DNA of 64,000 nucleotides from CAJQQY01 sp964564545 (GCA_964564545.1 CAZMBP010000019.1:44793-108792), one strand, 5' to 3'; counted from the stretch's first letter, positions 17,113 through 25,389 are shown. The notes: generated from the sequence alone by a model not told the origin. Numbers and translations are program-made.

Positions 17113-17201
17113 GGCGAAAAATGAGGGTGCGGGAGCTTGCTTTGCGCAAAGCTATTTTTTCGCCTAGAATTTTTTTTCTTTTTTTCATTGAAAAAAAGAA
17201 A
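17113..17201. repeat. Hairpin repeat module B, inverted relative of module A
   Basis: A stem GGCGAAAAAT (17113-17122) pairs with ATTTTTTCGCC (17154-17164), with an inner AGCTT/AAGCT stem and the loop GCTTTGCGCA. A poly-T inverted repeat with a CATTGA-like loop follows (about 17177-17201). The order of parts is reversed relative to module A, and GCCTAGAATTTTTTTTC matches the complement of module A at GCCTTGAATTTTTTTTG. Between the modules, an imperfect inverted repeat joins 16928-16945 and 16982-16997 (GGCAA..GTTTG..CATG). Confidence 0.55.
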
Positions 17202-17251
17202 ATACCACAATTCATCCACCAACTTCAGAACTTAAAAACAACTTCAAGAAT

Positions 17252-17288
17252 AAAAAAACAGAAACCCAAAGTAGGTTTCTGTTTTTTT
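17252..17288 (-). terminator. Terminator of the Trx-ApbE-DUF4266-DUF3570 cluster
   Basis: A stem with AAACAGAAACC arms, a 7-nt loop and poly-A/poly-T flanks, 22 bp after the DUF3570 stop on the minus strand. Confidence 0.85.
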
Positions 17289-17310
17289 ATAACAATACAA
17301 TTACAAAAAA

Positions 17311-18501
17311 TTATTTAATGCCAAATGACAACCCTAAGCTAATAATAAAGGCATCCAAACCAGTACTCCTTTTATAATAAGCCGATCGAAGTTCCACAGA
17401 TTTAAACATAAATAATTTTTTAGTAAAAGGAACTTTAGCTCTTCCGATTCCATAAACAGGAGAATATTTAAATCCCATTCCAAATTTATGACTACTCAAT
17501 TCTGAAAGATCGTAATCAGAAGTATAGAATGCATCTGTAGAATTATGCACTTCAAATGGCGCAAAATAATCCGAACTCGTTTGAGTATTGTATCTATAAA
17601 ATGGAGAAATAGTAACTGAATTACCTAATTTTATTGGCGTCTCCAGACTCATCGTATGCGCTTTGATTCCAAAGTCATCCCAATAAAATCTGTAATAAGA
17701 ACGCACAACGAAATTATCAAAAGGGAAGTAGTTTAATCTAATTCCAAGTGGTAATTTCAATCGACTACTTGGTAATCTCTCAATATCAGGAATATTTTGA
17801 TCCGAAAAATACACCCGATGAAATGGAGTTGATAATAATCCTTTCATATATATAGCGTCCAATGAAACGAGCATTTGCAATCGTTTATTAATAACTTGAG
17901 CATACCTAAATTGAAGATTGTAGGATTGTCGACCACTAGTTGGCAAAGAAACATCACCTCGTAATTCGGTAGGATAAATGAGATCCCAATTGTCAATAAA
18001 GACTTGCCCATTAAGGCTCAATTCACTATTTCCTTCATTTAACTCTTTAGCATAAGATAGTCCAGCGCTAAATGAGGTGTAATCATATTCTGAGGAAAAT
18101 CCTAATTTCGCACCAAAGGTCTGGTTCTTTTTTAAGTTCTTTCTTTGGTAGGTTAAGTTGGTATAAGCACGCACATCCTTACTTGATGCGGAAGAAACAT
18201 TATTATCAATATTATCAGTAGATGCCGATGTATAATAATCTGCTCCCCCTGATACGGTCAAAGAATTGATACTATCCAAAGGCATTTTTACAACAATAAT
18301 GTTTGAGATATCAGTTAATTCTTCTGTACCAATTCCTCCTGTGACGGCTCCATTATTTCCATCTTGTTGGTAGTATCCTGAAAGAAAATCAATTTCTACT
18401 TCTTTGGAATTAGCTTTCATTTCATAATTATCTGATTGAGCAAAAATGAATTGACTAAAACTCAAAATTAGAATGGAAAGAAAATGTTTTTTATTTTTCA
18501 T
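17311..18501 (-). CDS. DUF3570 outer-membrane beta-barrel protein
   Basis: A 396-residue protein with an N-terminal signal peptide (LSILILSFSQFIFAQS). The mature part is made of amphipathic strands ending in YKRSTGLDAFIISLGLSFGIK, typical of an outer-membrane barrel. The early VDFLSGYYQQDGNNGAVTGG-like segment (here IDFLSGYYQQDGNNGAVTGG) is a DUF3570 hallmark: the region before the first strands that holds GIGTEEL. It is last of four genes, 13 bp downstream of the DUF4266 gene. The recurring neighbourhood with DUF4266, ApbE and thioredoxin suggests an envelope redox or maturation module. The DUF itself has no established function known to me. Confidence 0.88.
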   Translation of the reverse strand: MKNKKHFLSILILSFSQFIFAQSDNYEMKANSKEVEIDFLSGYYQQDGNNGAVTGGIGTEELTDISNIIVVKMPLDSINSLTVSGGADYYTSASTDNIDNNVSSASSKDVRAYTNLTYQRKNLKKNQTFGAKLGFSSEYDYTSFSAGLSYAKELNEGNSELSLNGQVFIDNWDLIYPTELRGDVSLPTSGRQSYNLQFRYAQVINKRLQMLVSLDAIYMKGLLSTPFHRVYFSDQNIPDIERLPSSRLKLPLGIRLNYFPFDNFVVRSYYRFYWDDFGIKAHTMSLETPIKLGNSVTISPFYRYNTQTSSDYFAPFEVHNSTDAFYTSDYDLSELSSHKFGMGFKYSPVYGIGRAKVPFTKKLFMFKSVELRSAYYKRSTGLDAFIISLGLSFGIK

Positions 18502-18514
18502 TTTTTATAACAAT

Positions 18515-18733
18515 TTAATTACATCCACAACCACCACCGACTTTTCCGCCGTTGGCACCTGCTCCACCTTCGCGATAGGATTCAAAATTGGTTTCAAACG
18601 TTTGTATTTTTTTAGCTGCTAGATCCATCTCACTATCATTGAGATACATTTTTTGATATGCCTTGACGGACACACAACTATTTAAAAATGGGAGCAACAA
18701 CAGCACCCAACAATATTTTTTTATTTTTTTCAT
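18515..18733 (-). CDS. DUF4266 small lipoprotein with C-terminal GGGCGCN
   Basis: A 72-residue protein. A lipoprotein signal ends in lipobox LNSC at about residue 20. The mature part contains NDSEMDLA, then REGGAGANGGKVGGGCGCN at the extreme C-terminus. The Gly-rich tail with two Cys one residue apart is the family's signature and suggests a site for modification or metal/redox chemistry. It sits between apbE and DUF3570. It is easily missed because of its size. Confidence 0.88.
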   Translation of the reverse strand: MKKIKKYCWVLLLLPFLNSCVSVKAYQKMYLNDSEMDLAAKKIQTFETNFESYREGGAGANGGKVGGGCGCN

Positions 18734-18744
18734 ATGATAAGGTT

Positions 18745-19731
18745 TTATAAATTTTCGAGTTTTAATTTTTTTGAAGTAAGTACTTCATCGTCATCAGTTA
18801 CGATTAAGCATTCAACTGATTTTAATCTGTTAATTAAATTCATTCCTTCGTCTTTCCCAAGAACGAAAACAGAGGTAGCCAAAGCATCAGCGATTTCTGC
18901 ATCTGGACAAATGACGGTAACACTTTTGATTCCGGTAGTAGGATAGCCAGTTCGAGGATCAATAATGTGGGCATATCGTTGGCCATTGAAAGTGACAAAT
19001 TTTTCATAATCACCAGAAGTAACCACCGACAAATCATTAGTTTCTAAAATACCGAGCACCTTATTTTTATCTTTTGGATCAGCGATTTTAATAGTCCAAC
19101 CATTTGGATCCTTATTTTTTCCCCAAGAGATTAAATCGCCACTTGCGTTCACGACTCCTCCTGCGATAGCAGATTTTTTCATGACTTGCATTGCTCGGTT
19201 GGCAGCATATCCTTTTCCGATGGCTCCAAATCCAATCTTCATATCTTTCCTTTTTAAAAATATAGATTGTTCTTCATGATTAATGATGATGTCTTGCCAA
19301 TTGATTTTGCTAGCTGCGTTTTTTACTAATTCAGCCTCTGGCATTTTTTGCATACTTCCATCAAATTTCCAAATCCTATCCATGGATGCGAACGAAATAT
19401 CAAAAGCACCATCGGTCAATTGAGATATTTTTTTTGCTCTGAAAATCAAGTCAAATAATTCTTTATCAACCTTGACAGGTTTGATTCCAGCTTGCTGATT
19501 GATTAGAGTAGTTTGAGAATTTTTATCCCAAGAAGAAATGAGTTTTTCTATTCTTTCGATTTCAGAAATTCCATTTCGAATGGCTTCCCAAGCCACGGTA
19601 TCATTGACTGCAACCGCTGTTAACTCAAATCGACAACCCATTAATTTCAATACCTTTTTATGAGATTGAAGTGATTGAGAGAAAATTGAAGTTGTACATA
19701 ACAGTATAATTACAAAAATAAATCCTCTCAT
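18745..19731 (-). CDS. apbE: ApbE family FAD:protein FMN transferase
   Basis: A 328-residue exported enzyme with signal peptide FIFVIILLCTTSIFSQS. Flavin transferases move FMN from FAD onto Ser/Thr of an acceptor, using Mg. Motifs seen: MGCRFELTA near residue 31; DGAFDIS at about 110; GFGAIGKGYAAN at about 170; GGVVNASGDL (usually a second Gly before Asp, here Ser-Gly); HIIDPRTGYP at about 258; and ADALATSVFVLG near the end. Start and upstream stop overlap by one base (TAATG), so it is coupled to the thioredoxin gene. No FMN-binding-domain acceptor with the usual Thr/Ser-Gly-Ala-Thr/Ser motif is in this cluster, so the substrate is open. Confidence 0.93.
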   Translation of the reverse strand: MRGFIFVIILLCTTSIFSQSLQSHKKVLKLMGCRFELTAVAVNDTVAWEAIRNGISEIERIEKLISSWDKNSQTTLINQQAGIKPVKVDKELFDLIFRAKKISQLTDGAFDISFASMDRIWKFDGSMQKMPEAELVKNAASKINWQDIIINHEEQSIFLKRKDMKIGFGAIGKGYAANRAMQVMKKSAIAGGVVNASGDLISWGKNKDPNGWTIKIADPKDKNKVLGILETNDLSVVTSGDYEKFVTFNGQRYAHIIDPRTGYPTTGIKSVTVICPDAEIADALATSVFVLGKDEGMNLINRLKSVECLIVTDDDEVLTSKKLKLENL

Positions 19732-20186
19732 TAGTTATCTTTTTTTGTTATTGATAATTCAGCTGAAAATGCCTCAGCAGATTGCCCTTCAAAAGCAATG
19801 GTTTTTAATTTATTTCCTTGGGCATCCAGTAAAATGATTTTAGGAAAAGTACCAGAGCGATTATATTTATCAGCTAGAGCTTCATTGTGTTTAGTTTGTT
19901 CTTTTGGTAATTTATTCTTTTTTCTAGCAGGAAAGTCAAGGTATAAGACCACTAAGTTCTCCTTATTTTGAGTGGCAAAATCTGAGTTCTGTAAAATGTC
20001 TTTTTTAAATTGAATACATGGTTTACACCAGTCTGAACCTGCAAAAACCATTAGAATGTTTTGCTCATTTTCAGCAGCGGCAGATTTAGCTTCTTCGATA
20101 TTTGTAAACCATTGAAGTTTATTAGCATCTTGAGCAGTAGTGAATGAGGTGACAAGAGTAGCCACCATGAAAATTAAATTTTTCAT
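19731..20186 (-). CDS. Periplasmic thioredoxin-like protein
   Basis: A 151-residue protein with signal peptide ending TSFTTAQ. The thioredoxin fold carries WCKPC after LMVFAGSD at about residues 53-58, and cis-Pro in GTFPKIIL. The pattern resembles the thioredoxin_7 / DUF255-like group that follows soluble partners. It is first in the cluster and probably keeps Cys of the downstream lipoprotein (GGGCGCN tail) reduced. This partnership is inferred from order only. Confidence 0.9.
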   Translation of the reverse strand: MKNLIFMVATLVTSFTTAQDANKLQWFTNIEEAKSAAAENEQNILMVFAGSDWCKPCIQFKKDILQNSDFATQNKENLVVLYLDFPARKKNKLPKEQTKHNEALADKYNRSGTFPKIILLDAQGNKLKTIAFEGQSAEAFSAELSITKKDN

Positions 20187-20333
20187 GATTAGAAATTTTA
20201 ATTACTGAAGTTGTTAATTGTATAAAAAGTAATGATGGGAGAATCGCTTTAGAGTTTAAAAAAAATTAACTTCGATTCATTTTATTCTAACAACGCAATG
20301 AATCGAGGCTTTCTTATTTTTGTTTGTAAAAAA

Positions 20334-21668
20334 TTATAATTTATATTTTAAACCAATATTTAATCCTGCATTTCTAAATAGGAAGTATTCTCCAACATCC
20401 AATTCGAAATCATGGTAATAATAAAATTCAGCGTTGGCTGAAAGCCTTGAAGTGAAATTAGTTTCTACTCCAAAGGCTCCTTGAAAGTTTTTAACTGAAA
20501 AAACTCCTGCACTTAATTTTTGTAAAATTTCATATTCTTCCAAAGAAGTACTTATATATTTATGTTTAAAGTTTTGTTGGAATGGTCGATTCGCAACTAT
20601 ACCAACCGTAAAAAATGGTTGCCATTTTTTATCATTAGAAAAAATATATTTAAGACTTATTGGTACTTGAATTTGATTCAATGTAACATACAATTCTCTT
20701 AATAAATCCGTTGGATCGTTTGGCATAGTTGAAGGAAAGATAGCGGTAAACATTGGGTCTTTTTCTTCGAAAGTTAAATCCATTTTCCTTACTCCTAACA
20801 ATAGTCTTACATTTTTATTAAAACTAATCTCGCCTTCAATTCCATAAGAATGCGTAGGCCTAAAAGTTTCAGATCGAACCTTAGTTAAACTATATGGACT
20901 ACCTGAAATTCCAATTCGAAATTCTTTTGGTATAAAATGTCTCATTGGATTTCTTCGACGTTTTTTTGCTTGAAAAGTAGGGGCAATGTTTTTTAACAAT
21001 ACATTTTCATTTTTATTATTTTCCAAAAGAGAAAATAAATGAGGAATGAAAACAGCATTTCGACTAGCTAAAATTGAGTTGCCAAAACGATCTTTTGGAT
21101 CGTTTTGACCATTTCGGTTTTGAAGATTTTCTTGGATAGCATTATACATTTGTAATGTTGTAAATGTATTACTACCGTTGTAAATAAAGGGTTTCTGTTT
21201 TAAGTCGTTGTTGTTTAAGTTAAAAAAACTATCTGGCGATTGAAGTAAAAATGCCCTTGAGTTATTGCTCAAATATTTAGAAATGGAAGCATTTTGGTTT
21301 TGATAATTTCTCTTCGAATTTCTTTCTACCTCTCGATCAATGTAGGTAGTATTGTAAATTGTGTCGTAATGATAAGTAATGTAATTATGTTGTATAGTAT
21401 CTTTTTGAAAAGTTAAAAATCTTGAGTTTAATTCTTGAACTTGTTGACCTAATTTTTGATTTTGATAAAAAAGAAACCCCGAAGCAAAAATAAAAGGCAA
21501 CAATAATAATGGGAGCCACCAAAATCCAAATCCATTTTTTCGATTAGAATTATCAGCTGCATCCAAACGGTTTTTCATATCCTTCAAATCTGATTTTGAT
21601 GGTTCAAAATCAGGGTGGTTTTCCAGTATTTTTTTAAATATATCATCCTCGGGTCTATGTCTTTCCAT
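20334..21668 (-). CDS. Anti-sigma-like membrane protein fused to a C-terminal beta-barrel-like domain
   Basis: A 444-residue protein. Residues 1-45 are soluble and acidic (ENHPDFEPSKSDLKDMKNRL), suited to hold a sigma factor. A transmembrane helix lies at about 48-68 (WWLPLLLLPFIFASGFLFY), followed by a coiled coil of about 35 residues. A low-complexity Asn/Gln region reaches about 250. The C-terminal 190 residues have PorT-like strands, ending FRNAGLNIGLKYKL. It overlaps the ECF sigma gene by 14 bp, which supports a sigma/anti-sigma pair. A single protein with an inner-membrane helix and a barrel-like domain is unusual; the C-terminal domain may be a periplasmic sensor rather than a true barrel. 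Confidence 0.75.
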   Translation of the reverse strand: MERHRPEDDIFKKILENHPDFEPSKSDLKDMKNRLDAADNSNRKNGFGFWWLPLLLLPFIFASGFLFYQNQKLGQQVQELNSRFLTFQKDTIQHNYITYHYDTIYNTTYIDREVERNSKRNYQNQNASISKYLSNNSRAFLLQSPDSFFNLNNNDLKQKPFIYNGSNTFTTLQMYNAIQENLQNRNGQNDPKDRFGNSILASRNAVFIPHLFSLLENNKNENVLLKNIAPTFQAKKRRRNPMRHFIPKEFRIGISGSPYSLTKVRSETFRPTHSYGIEGEISFNKNVRLLLGVRKMDLTFEEKDPMFTAIFPSTMPNDPTDLLRELYVTLNQIQVPISLKYIFSNDKKWQPFFTVGIVANRPFQQNFKHKYISTSLEEYEILQKLSAGVFSVKNFQGAFGVETNFTSRLSANAEFYYYHDFELDVGEYFLFRNAGLNIGLKYKL

Positions 21669-22233
21669 TGCCTTCTTTTTTATAATGAGTGCTGTGCGAA
21701 GACTGCAAAATTGATTTCAGTTTTATACGTGCTTTAGCTAAGTTAGACTTGGAACTTCCAATGCTTATATTCAGTTTTTCTGCGATTTCGTGATGCTTAA
21801 ATCCTTCCACTACATATAGAGTAAAAACTAATCGATAAGCTGGACTTAATTTTTGCAAGACTATGATTAAGTCATCAAACTCAAGATTATCCAAGGCAAA
21901 ATTATAGGAAGCCGTGGCTAATTCAGTATTAGGACTAGATTCTATTTTTTCGTTTAGTCGACTATATTTTCTATGATAATCAATGGAGGAATTAATCAAG
22001 ATTCTACGTAACCAAGGTTTGAATGGGTAGTCAGAATCATATTGATCTATTTTTAAAAATGCTTTTAAAAAGCTATCATTTAAAATTTCTAAAGCCTCTT
22101 CCCGATTTTTCGAATACCTTAAGGTAATAGACAACCCATAACTGTAGAAATGTTCATACAGTTTCAACTGACTCGCTCGGTTACCTCTTCGGCATCCCTC
22201 GATTAATAATTGAATATTGGGGCTATCCGCCAT
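21655..22233 (-). CDS. ECF RNA polymerase sigma factor
   Basis: A 192-residue sigma-70 family protein. Region 2 at about 25-95 includes ALEILNDSFLKAFLKIDQYD and PFKPWLRRILINSSIDYHRK. Region 4 at about 125-180 includes LSPAYRLVFTLYVVEGFKHHEIAEKL-type sequence and the helix-turn-helix SIGSSKSNLAKARIKLK. It is preceded by a promoter with the same elements as the broken gene at 16.4 kb, pointing to autoregulation. The next gene, overlapping by 14 bp, is the likely anti-sigma partner. Confidence 0.93.
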   Translation of the reverse strand: MADSPNIQLLIEGCRRGNRASQLKLYEHFYSYGLSITLRYSKNREEALEILNDSFLKAFLKIDQYDSDYPFKPWLRRILINSSIDYHRKYSRLNEKIESSPNTELATASYNFALDNLEFDDLIIVLQKLSPAYRLVFTLYVVEGFKHHEIAEKLNISIGSSKSNLAKARIKLKSILQSSHSTHYKKEGNGKT

Positions 22234-22256
22234 TTAATTTCGATTGTTATTTGACT

Positions 22257-22285
22257 ATACGATAATTTAGAGAGGGTGGGTTGCC
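22257..22285 (-). promoter_or_regulatory. Putative autoregulated ECF promoter
   Basis: On the minus strand: GGCAAC, exactly 17 bp, TCGTAT, then AGTCAAA, 24 bp before the sigma start codon. The GC-rich -35 region stands out against the AT-rich surroundings. AAC in the -35 and CGT in the -10 are typical of ECF promoters. Confidence 0.7.
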
Positions 22286-22326
22286 TGGGTGGCCGGACAG
22301 GGTTAAAATTAAATAATAGTTTTACA

Positions 22327-22731
22327 TTATTTTTCATCTGTCCAAACGACAGATGCCAAAATCCAATTATTTTTTACCTTAATAAATTGCATCATTTTTA
22401 ACCCTTTGCCTTCAAAATACTTTCCATTTAATTCCCCTGATTTTTCATAATGACTAGTTCTACGAGCGATATTTTCGTGGATTTCAGTTTGGTGAGAGAC
22501 TTCTCTTTCAGAAAAATTTAGAAGTGTTCCATTAGTCAATAACTCTATTCGTGGTTTTATAAAAGAATCCAAATCATAAATAGCTGGTTCGTCACCTGAA
22601 TTATTTATGATAATCCCATTTGGCAAAAAGAAAGTTCTTAAGTCATTTACCTTTGGAATTTGATTATTTGTATTGGTAAATAAATCGAAGAAACGATTGG
22701 TGAGTTGATTAATTTTATTTTCGTTTGTCAT
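22327..22731 (-). CDS. NTF2-like (SnoaL-type) protein
   Basis: A 134-residue cytoplasmic protein. An N-terminal helix pair (NQLTNRFFDLFTN) is followed by strands with FFLPNGIIINNSG and by GLKMMQFIKVKNNWILASVVWTD at the end, the usual layout of a cone-shaped NTF2 domain. Ligand or enzymatic role unknown. It lies 5 bp after the zinc-ribbon gene at 22737 and is probably cotranscribed with it. Confidence 0.75.
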   Translation of the reverse strand: MTNENKINQLTNRFFDLFTNTNNQIPKVNDLRTFFLPNGIIINNSGDEPAIYDLDSFIKPRIELLTNGTLLNFSEREVSHQTEIHENIARRTSHYEKSGELNGKYFEGKGLKMMQFIKVKNNWILASVVWTDEK

Positions 22732-22736
22732 AGTTC

Positions 22737-23471
22737 TTATTTTGTTTCTTCAGGGACTTCTCGATCTTGTATTCCTAAATGCCGTTCAATCTCTTGCTCC
22801 AAATACCTAGCTTTTGATAAACTCATAATTTGGGTAAAAAGTCGAGTATGCTTTTGACCATTTGGTCCATTGGTAATCATAAAAATAGAATTGTGACCAT
22901 GAATAGTTTTAATATAGATTTGATCAATATCCTTGATAAGAAATTTTCGGTCTCTTATCAATTTTTTCGGTCGCCATTTGATATGGATAGATTCATCATT
23001 GATATTAAAAAATATTTTATGATGCTTCCTTTGGAATAAATTAAAAATTGGAAACATCAATAAAATCCAGCTAGTCAATGGAAAAACAATTGGAATACCC
23101 TTTTTAAAAAAAAGCAGAGTTATTATGAATGTAAACAATGAAATAATGATGAGTGGAATAACATCAATTAACACAACGGGTTGTTTGATAGATAATTCTA
23201 ACTCGTCTCGATACTGGAAAATTTCAATTCCTTCAGGTCTGATAATTTCTTGTTTTAGAGGCTTTGATGGTAGAAGGTCTGAGATGTTTTGATGAAATGG
23301 AAAAACGATATGGCAACTGTTACATTTTGCAATCTTATCTTTGATGTCAAGGTCTTCTCCATGGATGATTGAATCACAAGTAGGACACTTGATTCTTTTA
23401 AATTCAGGTTTCGGCCCAAGGCTAAGATTCTTAAGTTTTTGTTTATATTCTTCGATTGGTTTGTGATCCAT
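22737..23471 (-). CDS. Zinc-ribbon membrane protein, copy 2 of a tandem duplication
   Basis: A 244-residue protein. The N-terminal zinc ribbon has CPTCDS and CNSCHIVFPF about 20 residues apart. Two hydrophobic segments lie at about 100-140 (VVLIDVIPLIIISLFTFI and IVFPLTSWILLMFPIF), and a soluble PH-like beta domain at about 155-225. It starts MDHKPIEEYKQKLKNLSLG and ends DREVPEETK, matching its neighbour at 23536 along the full length. No family name or function recognised. Confidence 0.8.
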   Translation of the reverse strand: MDHKPIEEYKQKLKNLSLGPKPEFKRIKCPTCDSIIHGEDLDIKDKIAKCNSCHIVFPFHQNISDLLPSKPLKQEIIRPEGIEIFQYRDELELSIKQPVVLIDVIPLIIISLFTFIITLLFFKKGIPIVFPLTSWILLMFPIFNLFQRKHHKIFFNINDESIHIKWRPKKLIRDRKFLIKDIDQIYIKTIHGHNSIFMITNGPNGQKHTRLFTQIMSLSKARYLEQEIERHLGIQDREVPEETK

Positions 23472-23535
23472 GGCTGTTATAAATTAAATGACAATCAAAA
23501 TCTAGAAGTCTAAATTAATAAAAATATTTACTCTT

Positions 23536-24270
23536 TTATTTCCATTCTCCAGGTACTTCTCGATCTTCGATTCCAAGATGTTGTTCCATTTCTTGTTCTA
23601 AAAATCTTGCTTTTGTTAGATCAACCATACCAGTTATAAGACTAGAATGTTTTTGGCCATCAGGACCATTTGATATCATATATATAGCCTTTTGACCACC
23701 TACATTTTTGATATAAATTTGCTCAATATCATCTTTTCGAATCTTCTTATCCTTAATCCATTTATTGGGTTGCCATTTGATATAAAGAAATTCATCGTCA
23801 AAATGGAAGTAAACTCTATGATGTTTGAGTTGAAACAAATTATAAATCGGGAACATAAACAAAATCCAAGACGTAGCTGGCCAAATCCAACCTATTCCCT
23901 TGGTAAAAAAAGCAATGGTTAAAAACATGGTAGAGAGGAAAAGAATTAATATTGGAAAAATATCAAATAGAGTAGTGGGTGGTTGAATGGAAAGTTCAAA
24001 CTCATCCCGGTTCTCATAGATGTCAACTCCTTCAGGTTTGGCGACTTTTTGTTTTGGTCTAGAAGAATTAATGAGATCAGAAATGTTTTTTTCGAATGGA
24101 AAAACTACATCGCAACTGCTACATTTGGCAATCTTATCATTGATGTTCAGATTGGCAGCAGGGGTAACTGAATCGCATGAAGGGCATTTGATTTTTTTGA
24201 ATTCAGGTTTAGGCTCAAGGCTGAGATCCTTGAGTTTTAGTTTATATTCTTCGATTGGTTCCTGATCCAT
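23536..24270 (-). CDS. Zinc-ribbon membrane protein, copy 1 of a tandem duplication
   Basis: The ATG at 24270 is chosen because it gives a 244-residue protein starting MDQEPIEEYKLKLKDLSL, colinear with the downstream paralogue. The frame stays open 26 codons further up, without similarity. Zinc ribbon with CPSCDS and CSSCDVVFPF; two membrane segments; a C-terminal block with KHSSLITGMVDLTKARFLE and DREVPGEWK. The pair is separated by 64 bp. Probably a membrane protein with a cytoplasmic metal site. Confidence 0.8.
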   Translation of the reverse strand: MDQEPIEEYKLKLKDLSLEPKPEFKKIKCPSCDSVTPAANLNINDKIAKCSSCDVVFPFEKNISDLINSSRPKQKVAKPEGVDIYENRDEFELSIQPPTTLFDIFPILILFLSTMFLTIAFFTKGIGWIWPATSWILFMFPIYNLFQLKHHRVYFHFDDEFLYIKWQPNKWIKDKKIRKDDIEQIYIKNVGGQKAIYMISNGPDGQKHSSLITGMVDLTKARFLEQEMEQHLGIEDREVPGEWK

Positions 24271-24341
24271 AAGAGTTCGCTTTTTGTAAAAATAAAAAAC
24301 TTTTGAATAATTATGAACAAGAATGTAACTATTAAAAAATA

Positions 24342-24376
24342 GAACCACGACCCTTTAATTTGGTGGATCGTGGTTC
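24342..24376 (-). terminator. Terminator after the Tat-exported TIM-barrel gene
   Basis: A 9-bp stem (GAACCACGA) with a 17-nt loop and a U-rich minus-strand tail (CTATTTTTT), 35 bp after the stop at 24412. Confidence 0.75.
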
Positions 24377-24411
24377 CTTATTTAAAATAAAAAAGTCTTC
24401 AATAGTAATGC

Positions 24412-25389
24412 TTATGACAGCTCAGCGCCAACTTTTTCTAGAAGTTTTTTAGTTGCAATAATACCTTCGTCTTCGCTCAATTCACTTCCTTCATATTCGA
24501 TTCCTACATAACCTGTATATCCATGATTTTTTACTATTTTCATGATACGTAAATAATCCATAACTCTTTCATTTCCATCTTTGTCAAATACATTAGATTT
24601 TGCACTAACCGCCTTGGCAAATGGCATTAATTCTTCAATACCTTTGTAGCGATCGTATTCTAAATCACAACCTTCTTTACCTCGTTGAATGCAGAAATTT
24701 CCAAAATCAGGAAGTGTTCCACAGTTATCCATATTGATTTGTTTCATTACTCCTGACAACCAAGTCCCATCAGAAGAGTAACCTCCATGGTTTTCAACAA
24801 TTACATTTAGTCCTGCAGATTTACCATATTCTGCTAATTTTCCAAGTCCCAAAACTGCAGCAGCAGCCACCTTTTCAGCAGTTCCTTCTCCAGCCGCATT
24901 TACTCTAATTGAATGACAACCTAATCGCTTCGCAGCATCGACCCATTTGTAATGATTCTCAACAGCTTCATTTCTTTTTTTCTCATCAGTATCACCGAGG
25001 TTACCTTCTCTATCAATCATGATCAATAAATTTTTACAACCATTATCGTCAGCTCGTTTGATCATTTCATCGAGGTAAGCAGTATCTGTAGCTTTGTCTT
25101 TAAAAAATTGATTCACATATTCCAATCCCTCAATTCCAAAACCTCTAGCTTTAGCTGCAAAGTCTAAATTATCCATAGTAGCTGGAATATCTTTATTTCG
25201 TCCAAGTGCTTTGTGAAGGGACCATTGAGCTAAGGAAATTTTAAAAAACATTTCCTTTACTTCTTCTTTTGTAGGTTCTTTCTCAGTTGTTTTTGGAGCA
25301 TCTCCTCCACAGCCATAAAATCCTAAAACTCCAAATCCTAAGGCAGCCTGTCCAGAGTTTTTGATAAATGTTCTTCTTGTTTTTTTCAT
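24412..25389 (-). CDS. Tat-exported sugar phosphate isomerase/epimerase-like TIM barrel
   Basis: A 325-residue protein. The N-terminus carries a twin-arginine signal (TRRTFIKNSG) followed by a lipobox (GFYGC), so it is a folded, lipid-anchored exported enzyme. The rest is an AP endonuclease 2 / xylose isomerase-like TIM barrel. Metal-binding positions are suggested by VENHGGYSS, GTLPDFGNF and GIEYEGSEL near the end. Homologous families isomerise or epimerise sugars or their oxidised forms. It is divergent from the ThuA/dehydrogenase fusion and fits a periplasmic sugar-oxidation pathway. Confidence 0.88.
   Translation of the reverse strand: MKKTRRTFIKNSGQAALGFGVLGFYGCGGDAPKTTEKEPTKEEVKEMFFKISLAQWSLHKALGRNKDIPATMDNLDFAAKARGFGIEGLEYVNQFFKDKATDTAYLDEMIKRADDNGCKNLLIMIDREGNLGDTDEKKRNEAVENHYKWVDAAKRLGCHSIRVNAAGEGTAEKVAAAAVLGLGKLAEYGKSAGLNVIVENHGGYSSDGTWLSGVMKQINMDNCGTLPDFGNFCIQRGKEGCDLEYDRYKGIEELMPFAKAVSAKSNVFDKDGNERVMDYLRIMKIVKNHGYTGYVGIEYEGSELSEDEGIIATKKLLEKVGAELS

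Noticed and set aside
16711..17318. Three open frames of 60-75 codons in the repeat region
   Set aside because: They run through hairpin repeats and poly-A/T tracts, overlap each other on both strands and have Lys/Phe-biased translations without motifs.
19690..19716. Further copy of the TTATAACAAT-type motif in the apbE signal peptide
   Set aside because: It matches less well and encodes the hydrophobic signal core (FVIILL), so codon choice explains it.
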